A stretch of 64,000 nucleotides of DNA from NCBI GenBank assembly GCA_013433145.1, contig CM024189.1:3238001-3302000 (forward strand), given 5' to 3'. Source of the stretch: Ascaris suum. Taxonomy: Eukaryota; Nematoda; Chromadorea; Rhabditida; Ascarididae. Below, piece after piece: positions 21,142 to 36,400 of this stretch. The first letter of the stretch is position 1. The number at the start of each line of letters is the position of its first letter. The notes beneath the pieces were generated by a model. It had not been told where the DNA came from and did not search any database. It worked only from the letters and a program-made list of their open reading frames with translations. The position numbers and the translations under genes were made by a program.

Positions 21142-24100
21142 GTGCGTTCATACAAATTTGATTTGCGTTTAATGGAACAGTAACTGGTATGATTTGTCCT
21201 CCTTTGTTTAGCTTGCATTTCACGTCAGCGATTAGGGAAACTACGAAAAAGTGAAAAGAACACCGAGTTTTGATACAAGTCGTTCTTCTCCTGAGTGCAA
21301 TTGATACGAAATATTGACGCTAAATTATGCTGAGCGGAATGCTGATAAAAGGCAATTCTCGTTTAACATACAGCAAAACAGGATGAGATTTCTTTTCCTC
21401 ATATTTTTGTTCAGATTTCTTTCTTTATACTATCTAGTAATATCTAAACGTCTGTTTTATTGTATACTTTGATTGAACAGTCGACTGGCATCTAGCAATG
21501 TCGTGTGGGATTGTTGAATGCACCATTAGGGTTTTTTTGCACTAAAAATTTTTGCAGAATGTGGCTTAACACATGGGACCAACCTTCATTGATGTCATTT
21601 TGCTGTCGTGTAATTGATTTGTTATATACTCGAAATTGGCTAACAGGATGATTTCATCGCAGTGAGCACCCTTTAAAAGAGAGAGAGCATTTAGAGAACC
21701 GAGTGATATCAAAAAGCCCTATAGAAGTCGTTGGTCACTTAAAAATTTTTCAACGGTGGGTGGAAGGACTGTTTGAAGAGGGAGAGCGTTGAGCATGGCG
21801 AGCAGCGCTATAAAAACTTAAGTTCTGATGTAATAGCGTAACAGAATGGTAATGTAGTAATTAATAAATGTGCTAGTTTTCTATCACAGTTTTACATATG
21901 GCACATCACATATTCTCTTGTATCGTCTACGTTTTCTGTGAAGAGAGTCTGTTAAAAGGGACTTTATTCGTTCAGCCAAGATTTTCCGGTGGCAGAAAAA
22001 GTTTAGTTCCTGACGAGGGCCATAGATTCGGCGAACGAAATCTACGACGCTTTTTTTTTTTTTGAGTTACTGGGGAAATGTGACTATTGGCTCTGTGTGT
22101 ATCACCAACGATCTGCCGAATCTGTGCATGATTTGTTTGGCAACATTGCACACTTGCAACTGCTAGCAGAATTTTGTCGATTCTACCTAAATCTTTCGTT
22201 TGTTGAAATGGTGCTGAATCTGATACGATGGATCTAAGCATGCGTTTACTTCGATTTGATTGCTACGATTCCGTCAGCAAGATCAGAATTTTCGTAAAAA
22301 TTTCTGGCATTTCTATGCCCAAAGCCTTCGCTGGTGTTGATTGCATCGTGAATGATTTTGCTTGTTTCCATGCGCTGCAAATGTTCGATTTCTCACCCAG
22401 AAATCAAAGTGGCGAGTAGTTTCATATTCTTTTCACCCCGACTCGGTGGACAGGGCTTACTTGACCTTTTCCTTTATGTTTTCCGATAGAAAGCACCAAA
22501 TTCCTCGACATTGGGAGCACGTTTGATCAAGCTGTTGCTTGAATTTTTCGCCACGTTTCCTTGGCAGAATCACTTTGCTGTATGTCCTCAGCTGGATCAC
22601 TCGATGACATCGCTTGTCCTCTCATTTTCGAACATCGCCACAATCAATTTCACATCATACGCGCACCATTGTATGCGCGATCGCAGATCTCTTCGGCGGG
22701 CCCCGAAATATTTCACTGCTCTAAAATACCCGTTTCGCTATCTCAGTACTCAAAAACTGCTGCAGTAGACGATCTCTGAGCTGTTAAGACTAATGGATGT
22801 CCGTTTTAATGTCTTCTTAATGTTGCAGTTACAATAACAGTTATGGAATTACGACACACAATTGGTTTCTCGCAAGGGAGCTGAGTAAGACGATGCTTCA
22901 CAGCGAGGGCTCCTACTGGACAGGTCTCTACTATGAGCCAGGAATGGGTGGCACTTCTAGCAACGCGTTCTTAAACTTGACCAGCTCATTTGCGTCGATC
23001 TCTATGTACAACCCTTTATGGGCTAAGAATGAGGTTAGTTTGCAAAAATCACAACTTAATTTTGTGTATTTTCTCCGGAGCTATTTTTGTTATGAATGAT
23101 ATGAGGCGGTAGTGATATGTACATTATTGTTAGCTTCGAAGTGGCAGAAACTACTCAATCTTCTGCTATCTTGAATGCTTTGTTTCATTGATATGTGGTA
23201 TTTCTATATGTAAATGTAAAATCTTTATTTAATAACGGTGAAGAGGCAGATATTCTACATATAAACCTATGCTAGGAATACTCTTGTTGGTTACTAAATA
23301 CTGCTGGTCTTAATATATAATATTTACCTACATGTAACAAATATGATAGTATATGCGTGTTATATAGAATCCTTATGTGTGTGGAAAGTAGTTAGCGCAA
23401 ACGCGAAAAGAATGAGACTGAAAAGTGCACAAAGATCGGAAAAATTAGGCTGTAAACACGAGCCTTTCCCTATTAGTTTTTCTCTTGATAAATGAACGCT
23501 TTTGAGTGGTTGATTCTTGGATTGTGCAGTTTTTCACTTTTGCATGCAAATTTTTCAGTTTAGTATTTTTGTGTTCGCTTTTTGAATCATCAAAAAATGT
23601 CTTATTTCGGGTAATCACCTGGATTTCATGTTGTCCACCTAGATTTATCTTCTCTTTTCTTAAGGAAATTAGATCTCGAAAGCAGTAAGGTCTGTGCCCT
23701 TCGTAGCTTCCCAAATCAGCTCATATTCCAACCGAAGCTTATGGCTTTCGCGAATTTCGGATTGTGGCTATATTCAAGAGGAAATGAGAAGGGGCATAAG
23801 TGCATATTCGAGGAGATTCACTCTGAGGACGTGTACGCAATAAAACCTTTTTTCTCCACATGTGGCGTTTTCTTCCATCTCCAAATTTTTGGCAGCCTTG
23901 CGAACTCGGTGTTCCAGTACTTCGATAACTAACTCCACATGAGCCAGTTCAAGCTGGAGGTTCATGCTTGAGGCTGGATCTTTTCTGGAAAGAAGGGATT
24001 ATAGTATTCGCAGGTTTCCAAAAGTGACGCATAGTCGAGGCGGTTGTGGAGCTCATGAGCTTATAAATGGGGACCTCTTTGCCCTAGCGCACTCTAAAGA

Positions 24101-27100
24101 ATGCATATTATGAAGAAAGCGTATTATAGCACTCCATATATCACCGGTAACAGAGTACGACAATCTAGTTTTCCAACCGTATTTTGCTTTACAATTAACC
24201 ATTGCGCAGGCACGTTTATTTATTCGCATATTTTAAACTCGTGATTCATTTTAACCGTTCAAACATAGTCTGCAGGCTTAGTGCCTATGCCCATTTCGAG
24301 CCTTATTTCGAAAAACCAGACTTATGCTCCGTTGTTTTTTTAGTACGTGATGGTGAATTGATGAATCCTCAATACCAGAAAGCTACCGCTTTTCATTAGC
24401 GGAGAACAACTAGGTGCAGAATGATGTAAACCTCTCTTGTGCCTCGAGAGTGTGAGCTTGCAACAGTCGGCACGTTATTGTGGAGCCAAAAAGTATTGCC
24501 ATTCAGGTCAACAGAAAGGGTGAGCCTAGGAAAAATTCAGAAGGCTCGGATTTTTGGTTGTCGCTGATGGCATTCTATGAACGACAAAAACCGGAAAAGT
24601 CCACGTTCTATATCTAAAGCGGTACGGAGGATTAAATTTGCCAAGTAACTGGAAATTACGAATCATTGCCACTATATGATGGTAGAGTTCGGCACCTGCC
24701 GAATGTAGGTTCGGCGACTTTTCAGAGAATGCAAATTGTGCTCCATGTTTTGGAGCACTTCGAATTGCTTTATTTTCAAAAAAAAAAAACTGAAACAGGC
24801 GCTCGGGCATATCTGATTTTTCATAGTCGAAATGTTTTGCAGTACGAATGTCTTGTTGCTGTCACTCCTGCAATGCAACCACTAATGCTTGAAGAGATGT
24901 GCTCGCTGGTAGATGACGATCGCGACGTGGATGTGATTCCAAATCCATTTTAAATTTCGGCACTCTAAGCTGTTTTATCGTAGTTCATTTAAAGGATAAT
25001 TTTCTTCCAAAAATTTGGTAATACTGTTATGTAGATGGTAATTCTGAGCGGCAGTTCTGACTGTTGGTGGTATGCGTTTGCTTATTACGACACAAATTAC
25101 AGCCGCATATTCGATATAACGAGTCGTTGTATTGCTTATCATTTAACGCAGCTTATCCCAACGATCTCACATATGGCTGGCATTTAACGAATTGCTCACA
25201 ACGACTTCCAGCTATATGCCAGACGTTCGCTTGTATCGAAGGTTAGCAGTTTGCACTATCTGAATTCACCACTGAGACAACACAATGGAAATAATTAAAA
25301 ACGGAACGAATGCCATCTAATCTCATATAAACGCCCCCTCCAATTCTCCCTCCTCTGAATTTGTGGAAGGATAGAGTGACCCTCTAAGCTCAACAGAGCT
25401 TCCCCTCCCATCGAAATAAATGTTGCTTATATAGATACACTACTGAGTATGAACTATAGGATATATAGCACATTTGAATTATTGCGCATTTCAATACCAT
25501 TGTTTTTTTCCACCAGGTGCACGCATTTGTGATTATTACAACCGCATAATTAAGAGGGAGGTAGATGAAACGTGATGGCCAGGAGAGAATGATTGCAGTA
25601 AACTAACTGTTCTTCTCTGAAAGATATCATATCATTAAGAAGCGTTCCCACTCACACAAAATGTGAGACGAAGGGTTTAGTTTTTTGCATACCTCTTTAG
25701 TGCAAATACATTTGAAAAGGTTGCAAATTATGGCTCTCCTCCCCCCCCCCCCCCCCCCTCCCCGCGAATTGATTACGATTCTTTCCCATCGTTTTCAATT
25801 TCAGTCTGTTGAAAACTTTGGAGGAAAAAGGCAAATATGAACTACTCTCGTTACTTCTTCTTTAATAAGTTACCATGAATCATGTGCGTGTTTGTGAAAG
25901 CCATTAATTATACAACACTTCTCAATAAAAGTCACTTCGAACGGTACCGACGGAAATTTGTAAACACTGCGGTTTTTTTTTTTTCAGGAAATGTGATGAA
26001 TGTCGCTCCTTCTCATTTATTAGGGAATTTTTTTAGGAGAAAATGGTTACTTCCCTTCCAGACGCTGAAAGAAGGGAATGGTGAAGTTTATGAATTGTTA
26101 GTTCGAAAGTAAGTGTTAATGAGCTGATCCACTCCATTGAGCAAGAGGGATTTAGTTAAGATATGAATTCATGCGACAGATGAACTTTACGACAAGTACC
26201 AAGAAGGACGTTTCATATTCGGCGACATCAGTATGCTACGGCGGCTATTTTGTTTTTTGAGCTGTTTATTGCACAGAAACACAGTCGTCTCACATTGGAA
26301 CGTTCAAAACGAATGGCTATCCATAGCACGTTATGCTAACAAATTGCAATAGGTGCAGTCTTACAGGAAAAGAATATCGCTGCAACGACAATAGCCGCTG
26401 TTATCCGGTACAAGGTCGTTGTGATGGAATACAGGATTGCGCCGACAATTCAGACGAAGATCCTAATACTGTGTGCAAAAATCATGCTGCTTGTAAAAGC
26501 ATAATAATGGAGCAACCAAGTGGCGAAATTTTTTTACCTGACGATTATAAGCTTGGAAGTGATTGTCGATGGACAATACGACAAAGAGAAGGTGCTCGCA
26601 TCAAACTTACTGTAAGTTCTACTTAATCTCATTTATATTGTGTCAACTTTTCTCGAAAATGGGGAATTTTGGCCTCGGCCACAGTTTAAGCTCTCATATA
26701 TGCTGGTACTTCAGTTTTAAAAAATGCTCTTTCAGTATATCTTAGATTAAATCAATTTTCTATTTCTCAGCATCTTTCTAGCAAAAATAGATCCATGCCA
26801 AGCCCTTTTCAGTTATTCTAATATGATCTGTGATTCAATCAGTGGTAGCGTAAGATTAATGCTGCGCAGCTTTTAGTGCCACTGATGTATTGACATAACG
26901 GGTGATCAAATTTTAGTACATAAAAGCACGTTGTGAGGGATTAAATTTGGTACTTCACCAATAACTTCACCAGTATGAGTGCTGAGGATGAGGTGGAAAT
27001 AAGAGGAAGAAGGAATATGCATTTGTTGAGATGCTCGCATTGGATATAAACGAACACGATGTGCTCACAATTGGAGGAGTATCGAATAACACAGAGCCAG

Positions 27101-27450
27101 GATGGGATCGCCTTTTGCCTTCGCGAGTGAGTGATTCTCGGCAGTGGCTATCGGTAAATAACACCGTCGTTGTGACGTTCAAAAGTGCCTCAAAAAGTAT
27201 CCTCAATTCTCCAAGAGCATTTCACTTCCGCTACTCTATTCAAGGTTATCCTTCACTTAATCAGTATAATTTTCATAGATCTTGATGGCAGATCTCAATG
27301 TGAATAAGTGCCGAATTTCACACAATTCGTGAAATGTTTAGCCAAAAGGAGCGGATTTCTGCTCAAAGCGCGCATCTGTTTAGATAAGAGGCAATACCTT
27401 AGAAACATATTTTGATAGTAGTCTTCGATATACATGAGCAACATGTAATA

Positions 27451-27482
<32 letters not shown>

Positions 27483-30400
27483 AAAAAAAAAACACCTTTG
27501 ATCTGAATTGCGAGACGATGGCAATCCCAACAAGTGCTCATCTGTTTAAGCTGAATTCCATTTGATTGTTTTTATTTGTTTTTCTTCGCTTATTATAGTC
27601 CACTTCACAATTACTTTCATGGTGTGAATTAATCATAGCACTACGTGCAATAATTTACTGAGATCTACTTATTGTTCGGCGCGCAAGTTCTTGTGAATTT
27701 ATTCTAGCTGCGACTTCTTGAATGTCTTAATAGCGTTCTCAATCTTAATGAATGTGTTGTGGTTGTAGAAAAGCCGAATTGCGTGGAGACACTCAAAAAT
27801 TGGAACGGTACGCTCGTTATTCCGAAGGCGGATTCTGGAGACGCATTTTACGCGTCTAATCTGAATTGCCATTGGACACTAGTCAGTGAGCACGATAACT
27901 TGATATCCGTTCAAGTACGACTTTTTGAAAATCACTCTTTAAAATATTCAACAAAGTAAAGTAAAGAAGTGTTTGAAGTAATTCGTAATGCCCATTTCGC
28001 TTTAACCCCCGCGGCGCATATTATGATAATGAGGTGCTCGTTAGCGATCTTTAAAACTCGCTGTTTTAAATAATCTCCTTTTATCACTTCATCACTCGTA
28101 AATAATCCTTTTATCACTAAAGCGAACTACGGTGTTAGCACAATGACCAATGATATCTAATTGCAGTGTATAAAAATTCCATATGGAATGCTGAGCGAAA
28201 CTATCAGAAGACCTGAAGTTTTGTTTATAGTCATCGTAGAATATGCGAGGTAGTATGTAGACGTTAAGTCCCATTGGCCGGTCTAGTTGCAAGTCTCCGT
28301 GAGGATATGCAACTCCGGTCCAGACACGATCGGATAGACAGCTAGCCGATACAGGTGTCACAGCAATAATTTATCACAGTTGTACAATACAGTATTGGAA
28401 AACAGTGCAATTAACACTCTTCGGTACGCTCACGAGATAGTTACGATCGTTTCGGCTAGGCTGATTCCACTATTTACCTAAAAGAAGATGCATTATAAAA
28501 TGATTAAAACTCTTCTTTGAGATCGCTTTTGTCTGCAGATTCCTTCCTTCTCGATAGCAAGTGGTGACCGATTCACTATCTACGATGGAATTGTTAATGA
28601 AGAAAACCTAATGGGTGTTTTCACAGATACTGATCCTCCGCCCACATCATTCGTCTCGAGTTCATCGCAGTTGAATTTCTTCTTCAATTCGTTGCCAAAC
28701 AGTAGTGGCGGAAAGAGCTTCGAAATCCGTTTTAGACAAGGTACTAATCTTAGTTTTGCATTGCTTCGTCGTTCACCATTTTCTTACACCATAGCCTGTA
28801 TTTTTTTGGGATATGATCACTGCTGATTTACCTTTTTACCATTGTCTATTTCTTACCGAACGCTGACGGGTTGTATCTCATTCGTTTCTTGTAAAAACTA
28901 TACTCTTTGCCATCATTCATTGCACATTGTGTGAAATTCGATAAGTCTTACTTCCCGATTGGGTGGCATAATAACGGTCCTTCCATGCTTCTAAATTCTA
29001 CTCGTCGACGTTCTCATGTTAACGACTTTCAGAGTGTCAAGTGAAGCTTGTAGAATACTCACATTATGTCACCATGATGGATTATTTTCTTCCTCCCAAA
29101 GTTTTGTTTTCGTGGCGTCTATATAAATCCTTGCACTTTCTGGCAATTTTTAGCGTGCCTCAGCTGCACCTTTATCAGATCTTGAGTAAACGTACAGTTA
29201 CGTTATTGAGAAAGTGAGTATTTGAAAAGTTCAGATTTGACGATATCCCTTAACCGAAGCGCAATTCCATCAACCATTTTGGTCGTCAACTGTTTTCCAA
29301 CAAAGAGTGATATTAAGTAAAATTCAGTTCAGTCTATTGCTCGCATTTCTGGCTTAGCGCAGGACCGCATGGGGATATTTACTTTTTGCGCCCGAGTTTC
29401 TCCTCCTCCTATCTCCTCTTTTTGTTCCATGGAAATGGCTTTAGAAAGAAAAGGTGGGCTCCTATTAGCTAACTCGAAGAAAACACAATTGAATAGGATT
29501 AGTAGTGCGGTTTTATCGAAAAATTAAACGCTTCAATACATGTAATGTTCAGGTTGCACAAATGAAAAGGTGACAAGTGTGAGCGGACATCTGGAAACAT
29601 CAGGTGCCAGAGTTGCCAGGAATCGACGTCCGTTTCGGTGCTCCTGGATCATACAGGTAGCATATCCTCTTCTCTCTCATTCGCACAGCCGGAATGCAAT
29701 GGTTGTCATTGATGCATAAACGTTTCATTTCGGCTTTTCCAGATTTTGATTTCCAAATATATCTGTCGCACAGTTGGAACTTGAATAGAACTGACGCTAG
29801 AGCTATGAAATTTGATGGCTATTTATGCATCATAAACTGCTCTTCGCCATCATCCTTTTTTATTTATCCCATCAATTTCCGAAAGAATTATAGACGTATA
29901 AGAGTCGCTAAAATTTTGCCTACATTTTACTCCAGCCAGATTTTTATGTTACGCAGAGGGTTGCAAAAAATGAGTAATTTTTAGGAGTTTTGTGCAAATA
30001 GCCGAATCAGCTAAAATATAGATCCTTATTGTGCACATTTTATTATTTGCTGGGAATTTACACAAGGGGTTGGTCAGCAGAACAAGAGCGCATACGTCGC
30101 AGTTTCAACAGCGCCATTCTTCGCTTGTTTCGGTCAGAGTAGAGGGCTCGAGCAAACTGCTGTTAGTTCCGACTGCTTTGTTTCTTTTTCGTGCACACCT
30201 TATCCTATTACCTCAGGAGGAGCAGTGAACGACTCCAGGAGGTGGCTCCTCGACCTAGAAGGATCGCCGCCAACAAGTTGATTCGTGTTATTTTTCTGAA
30301 GTAGGAGCCATAAGAGTCGACCTTATTTCCGATACTTTTTGAAGCATCAGACGAAGGCTTTCTTTGCACTGAACCAATCCTGTTTTTGCAGATACCATGC

Positions 30401-33400
30401 ACAGGAGAAGAGGACTGCCCGTTTTCAATGTATTTCCACACTTTGAAAATGAGAGACAGCGATGTAGTTTCGGTATATTTTTGCGCATCTCGTTTCTCTC
30501 TTTATCGCTTTTTGCTTCCAAAACGTTGACCGCCAAACAGGTTCTTCAGAATTCCACCAGCAGAGACTTCACTTATCGTAGAGTCGAAATTGTGCATATT
30601 TGTCTGCCCGTTATCACAGTCAAGACTTTTCTTTTTTTCATATTAAAAGAAAGTATGTGCTTCGATTAATCCGCAAAAATATTTTGAGGAGTTATGGTGA
30701 TAACGGTCTAAATTGTCCATTTATCTGCGTAACTTTTACCTGGTGGTAATTACATCCAAGAAAATATTTTCTAGAGATGTTTTTCCTTCGGCCTCGTCGA
30801 AGGCAACTGATTGGGTTCCTTGCCGTTAGAATGCTATGTGATCCAGCCCCTCACTCCCCTCCCCTTCACCTTTGGCAAATAATATCTGCTTAGATCAGAT
30901 AAAGTTGCTCGGCTCATGTTGTTTAGCGACTTGAGAGCTTTTGGAGGCGTTTAAAAAATTTTGACATCCTTTTTAGAACACTAATAACACGAATTGTTAG
31001 CTAGTGACATGCCGCATTTGCCTCCACCTAATGTAGTTTTGAGTAATGAATGACGTGAAGCGTTTTGCGACATCATGACTTGCTTTCAGCTAGAATCCGG
31101 CTCGAAGTTGATAACAATTTCATCAAATAATCCGCCTACGACGAGATTCCGCTCACTTTCTTCGAGAGTTCTTCTCGATGTTCAATCCAATTCTGCCAGT
31201 CTCGTGCTTGTGGCGAGCTTCTCCAAAGGTAGGATTGAAGTCCTTTAAAAAATGCACCACTTTCTGGCAGAAGTGAAGCTGAGGTGCGGGAGGCTGTGCT
31301 TTGCGATGTTCCCAATCATTACACTCGGATTAAGCACGCTGAAAAAGCGTCTAGAATCTTTCATTCTGCTGTTTAACTTTTTATTTTTTATTTTTTGAAC
31401 TAAATTGAGTCGAATGGCCCTCATTCATATGAATAAGGGAAATCGCATAAGTTAGAAGATATACATCAACAAACACCGGCATAAATGCGTATGTGTAGAC
31501 ATATGTGTATGTGAATTAGGCATATTCACGTTAAAAAAAGCCAAAAGGAGTAAATAAGTTTGTGGTAATCAAAGCAATGAAAAAATATGTATATGAAGCG
31601 TAAAATAGGAGAAAAATGCATATGGTGTTCAGTAGGCAATATTAGGAAGAGCTTGCAAGTCAAATGAATTAAGGCGACTTTCCAATATTGAAATGTTTCC
31701 AGGCTAAACTAAATACTACCTTTTACTGTTTACTATTTTTATGTTCAAGATTTGTTGATAAAATCAACAAATTTATAAAATTTTCTCCATCATTTCCGTA
31801 TTCAAGAGGAATGAATAATTAAAATTTTATGCCGATCGTTTAGTCGGCTCGTTTTGAAAAATGGATATCGAGCTAGTCAACGAGTTTCTTTGTTGAAATG
31901 GATTGATTCTTTAGCGTGTTTGCTCCTCTTTGTGTCAATTTATTTAATCGCTCTTTTGAAATGAGTATAGTGAATGTGTAATTCCTCTGCATTCTGTTTA
32001 GCTTTTATCGAGTATGCGTGTTTGTGTGTTTATTTGCTTTTGGGTACATCAACTCAGCGGTGTATTTGCTTCTAGATAAGATTTGCGTACGATAAGCCTA
32101 TGTCCGTCCCACCAACGTATAGTATTTCCCCATATACTGGTGTCCTTTACGTTAATCTTTTTCCACAACTAGTAGAAATGTTTGGCTCGGAAGCGAAATA
32201 GTGTACAAGTGTGAACGTCTATAACTGGCAATTTTAATGCGAACACAGCAAGAAGCGTTTCAGTGTTCAACAAGTATTCCAAACAGTTTCTATTTAGGGC
32301 ATAAGATAGCGAGAACCACATTGGTGAAATAGTGAGACGTAGATTGAAGAAGTACACAATTTCTGGAGCTTTAGCAAAGCCGTCAGCTCTCCGGAATGCT
32401 TTCTCTACAAAAGGCAGTTGCTTATGACCACTTATAGTGATGTGGACAACTTCCTGAACAACGTTGTGGCATTTCTGCGAGAATTCAACGTTTTCAATCG
32501 GCACACCGAGTATACCGAATAACAATTCTTTTTATACAAAGTTGATACGCCTGTGATCGCGAGCAGTGAGCAAGTAAGGGTACTTTCAGACTGCCCACCT
32601 TTGCAAGTGAATAGCAGTTTGCTTGCAATGTTTTCGCATGCCAGCGAGTACAATTCGTTGGCACAACTGTCCTGTAGGACTGGCTTCACTCTGCTCGGTA
32701 ATGAGACGCTTCAATGCCATAAGGGTGGTGTGTGGTCGGCAGAAACTCCAACTTGTCGAGGTTTGCCCTTTTGTTCTTTCCTCTTTTTTTTTTTTTCACT
32801 GAGGAGATGTGGGACAGAAAACTTTATCTTGTTTGTTTGTGTATGTTTGTTGGATGAAGTTTTTGGTCTCAAAATTATACCAAGTTTTCCCGAAGTTTAG
32901 ACCCTCTAGTTGCACATAGCTATCCACCTCGCTGACCTCGCTGATTTCCTCAACGCCGCGAATTCATTTGTAGGCGTATGCTGCCATAGGCGCACAGCAG
33001 TTACTTATTATTATTATATGTGTTCTTATGTTTGCGTGTGTGCGCGCGCGCATATATCCGTGCGTTGGTATATTTATGTGCCCACAACTCGACAGTACAC
33101 ATCTCGAATTAGCATTGCAGTATTTGATGCTCACTCACAACTTCCATTAACACATTCAACTCAGGTCGACCATCAATTTATTGCTTCGTGAGGATCCTGT
33201 ACGACTTTAGTTTACCTTTTCTTACTCACTGATTATAAATTGAGTGATTAATTTAAATCATTGTTAGTGTTTGTAATTCCTTTCCATCAGTTTTGCGGAA
33301 CAAATGAGCAAGAGTGCTGCAGACGTTGGCAAGAAAAATTTCGCACGTTATACCGACCAGTTTCATAGTTTGTCAGCAAATAATAAAACATACGCATTAT

Positions 33401-36400
33401 TGCATTCATATTTTTAACTGAACTGATCGTTCCTTCGCATCTCCTGCATAAGATTCATTTCTCAAGACATTGTTGATAAGGCCGGTATAGAATTTGACAC
33501 GATGGAAGTTAAGTGTTTGCAGAATTCAGGTTATAATGTTAGTAACTCATCCGGATGTTGGCGGATCACCTTATAGGTTGTTTTTTGGTGTAAGACATCC
33601 ACTAGATTTCGCGAGTCCAGCTCTAGCGCTTTTCAAGTTTAATCAGTCGGATAGACATGGAGACACACCTGTGCACGATGACATGACGATATGTAATGAA
33701 TGTTGAAAGTGCAAATTCGCAAGAGCACATTAAATAGCCGTTTCTAGTCCTCAAGTGGTCTCGTTTTTGCACTTGCACGAATTCGCCTAAAACTGCCCAA
33801 CTGTATATGCAGCCTGAGTGGTTACGCTTATTATGCATCTGTTATGGGTATTATTTCATTTCGCTGTTCGCAGAATCATGAAAAGATTATTGCAGCCACA
33901 TTTTGTCCGATGCCGTTCATCAAGAACGGTTATTTGCTCAATGTTTCTGGATTCGAAGTGAATAGTTGGCTGTCGTTTGGTTGCCAACTCGGTTACAATG
34001 ACACTTCAAAAGGGATGTCAGTGTGTCAATCGAATGCGACTTGGATTCCGATACCAACATGCGAACGTGAGTTTGGAAACATCAGCCATTCTTACGGAAA
34101 TCACCTCCTCAGCAAAGATGTTCATTAGACTTTACAATGTCTTCCCTTCAGTAAATTTTCTCTCTTGAATGAAATAAGGTACTGCTATCTTGCTGAAAAA
34201 TCTTGACGTGTTTGTAGAGCTTTTGCGTTTACTTTTGCTCATCGTACGAGCTTGATTCGCTTCCGACAAACATATCCATGTAAATACGGTACCGTTAGCA
34301 TCATCGAAAAGAACTAAGTAGTTCCATGCATGTAGCGGACTTCTTGTTTGAATCTGTCGACTTTCAGCTATTAACTGTGGTAGTCCTGAGTCTTCCTATA
34401 ATAGCGCCACTTTGGTGGGCCTTACGAGAGGAACCTCGCTATACAGCCGAGCGACCTATTCCTGTACTGAAGGAATGCACCTAGTCGGAACGAACGCTCC
34501 GTACAGAATTTGTGAAACCTCTGGTCATTGGAGTACGCCTGCTTTTAGATGCGAAGGTATCATCTTTTATTTTCTCTTCATATCCTTTTTTTTCAAAATA
34601 GTGGACTCCTCTTACTACAGTTCTCACTGAAACATTGGTCAGGCATATGTAACGAAACCGATGAAGCACTTCAACGGATTTTTAATCGATAAGTTCACCT
34701 CGGTAAGGCCTATGTGAGATGTTTCAGACCGCTGCATCCGCATGCATTAAACATGAGGCTCTGTTAATAGACTCCTTTCCTACCTTCAATAATCATCGGT
34801 GATGATTTCCAGGGTTGCTTTTGTTTTTAACGGAGATGTATTTCGGACACCTTCCCAAAATGGCAACATGGTGTTAGCGCATCGTGGACGAAAGTATGCG
34901 TACCTTTGCTAGGAACGAAACTTTTTCGAACTGCATATCGTGATTGCATTTGCGCACTTTTCGGGTGCAACAGGAAGTGCTATGCAATCTTCAACGAGCA
35001 AATAATTGACCGTATGAAGAAAGCAAGTTGTGCAACGCATCTCCATTCACGGGCAAAGTTTATGTCCTTAAAGAAATGTGGAATTTAATATGATCGAGCA
35101 TTGTTAAATTTTGATTGTTGGTATGTTTAATTCAAAAATAAATTTGCAGCTCCGATATGCTATGCAACGTCGATAGCGTTTGGTCAGTTCACACAGACGC
35201 TCTTCACTAATGGTTCTTATGGTAATTATACTTGCCGAAAAGGTTTCGTTGCGGATGCAGCTGCACCATTATGCGTCAACGGTACATGGAATACGATTCC
35301 AGTCTGCAAAAGTTCGTTTTAGGCAACTTCATCAAATGTTTAGGTGCAAATGCCATAGAGTAACGGATTGACTCCAGCTGCTTGTTGAATAGTTTGGATC
35401 GTGTCAGTAACGAAACAGTCAGAAAGTCGATTAGTAAATATCGTTGACACTAGTCACTAGCGAGACATGACAGTTTCTTTCTTGGATGTATCATCTGTCC
35501 TGCAGTAATGAACCGTCAGCGTTGGGTTTCCATTGGCCTTTGGATGGTTCGATGAAGAAGAGGCGTTTATTTAGGAGTCCACATATTCCGAGCAACAACA
35601 GCTGAGTGCCACAGCCTTATATTGGAGTTTTGGTGCATACAGTTAGGCATTCTGAAGTGTTTTTCACTGATTCGTTGTGCTGAGAGGTGTTTATAAGTAG
35701 TACTGTCAGTGCTTGTCGTGGAGGCATGCAAGATCGAAAGGTCGGTTGATTTGAGGGTTCTGAGGGAGAGGGTCTTGGGATGTACTAAAAGTTTCAGAGA
35801 GCCTCAACTCAGAAAGCACACAATTTGCGGGCCACTCCAGCGTGATGCAGGTAGACTACAGAGCAAATAATTATATGAAATATTAAAATGATTTCGAATT
35901 CTAGTGGTTCTACACTTACGAATATGCCTTTCTGTGGGTCCCAAAAACCCCAGTCCGTCACTTCAGAATGAAGAAGTTGGCGTTATCCCTTCGGCCTTCG
36001 CGGTTTTGACACCTCCGCTAATCAGCCACTAATGCACTAATTGCTATCACCGCTGGCACTTCTGATTTGCTGCTTCTATATTAGACAGTATGCAAACTAT
36101 TGGTCATTCAATTAACAAAATCAAGTGCCAGTGGTAAAAGCAAGAGTAAATAAACCAAAAAGTAATAGAGAGCTATGAAGTGGAAAGTGAAAGTGAGCCA
36201 GCGAAAATAGAAATTACTGAACAAAATAAGTAAGTAAATGGAAGTAAGTGACTACTAGTAAATAAGACGTCGTAAATGAAAAAGAAAGGTTCGGAAACCA
36301 CATTATTCTGCTTGATCAAAAGATTGCTGCCTTGCATTGTGTATATGAATACTTGGATAACGATTCAGCCACTCAGCTATCGAACTTTGCGAGTGGACGA

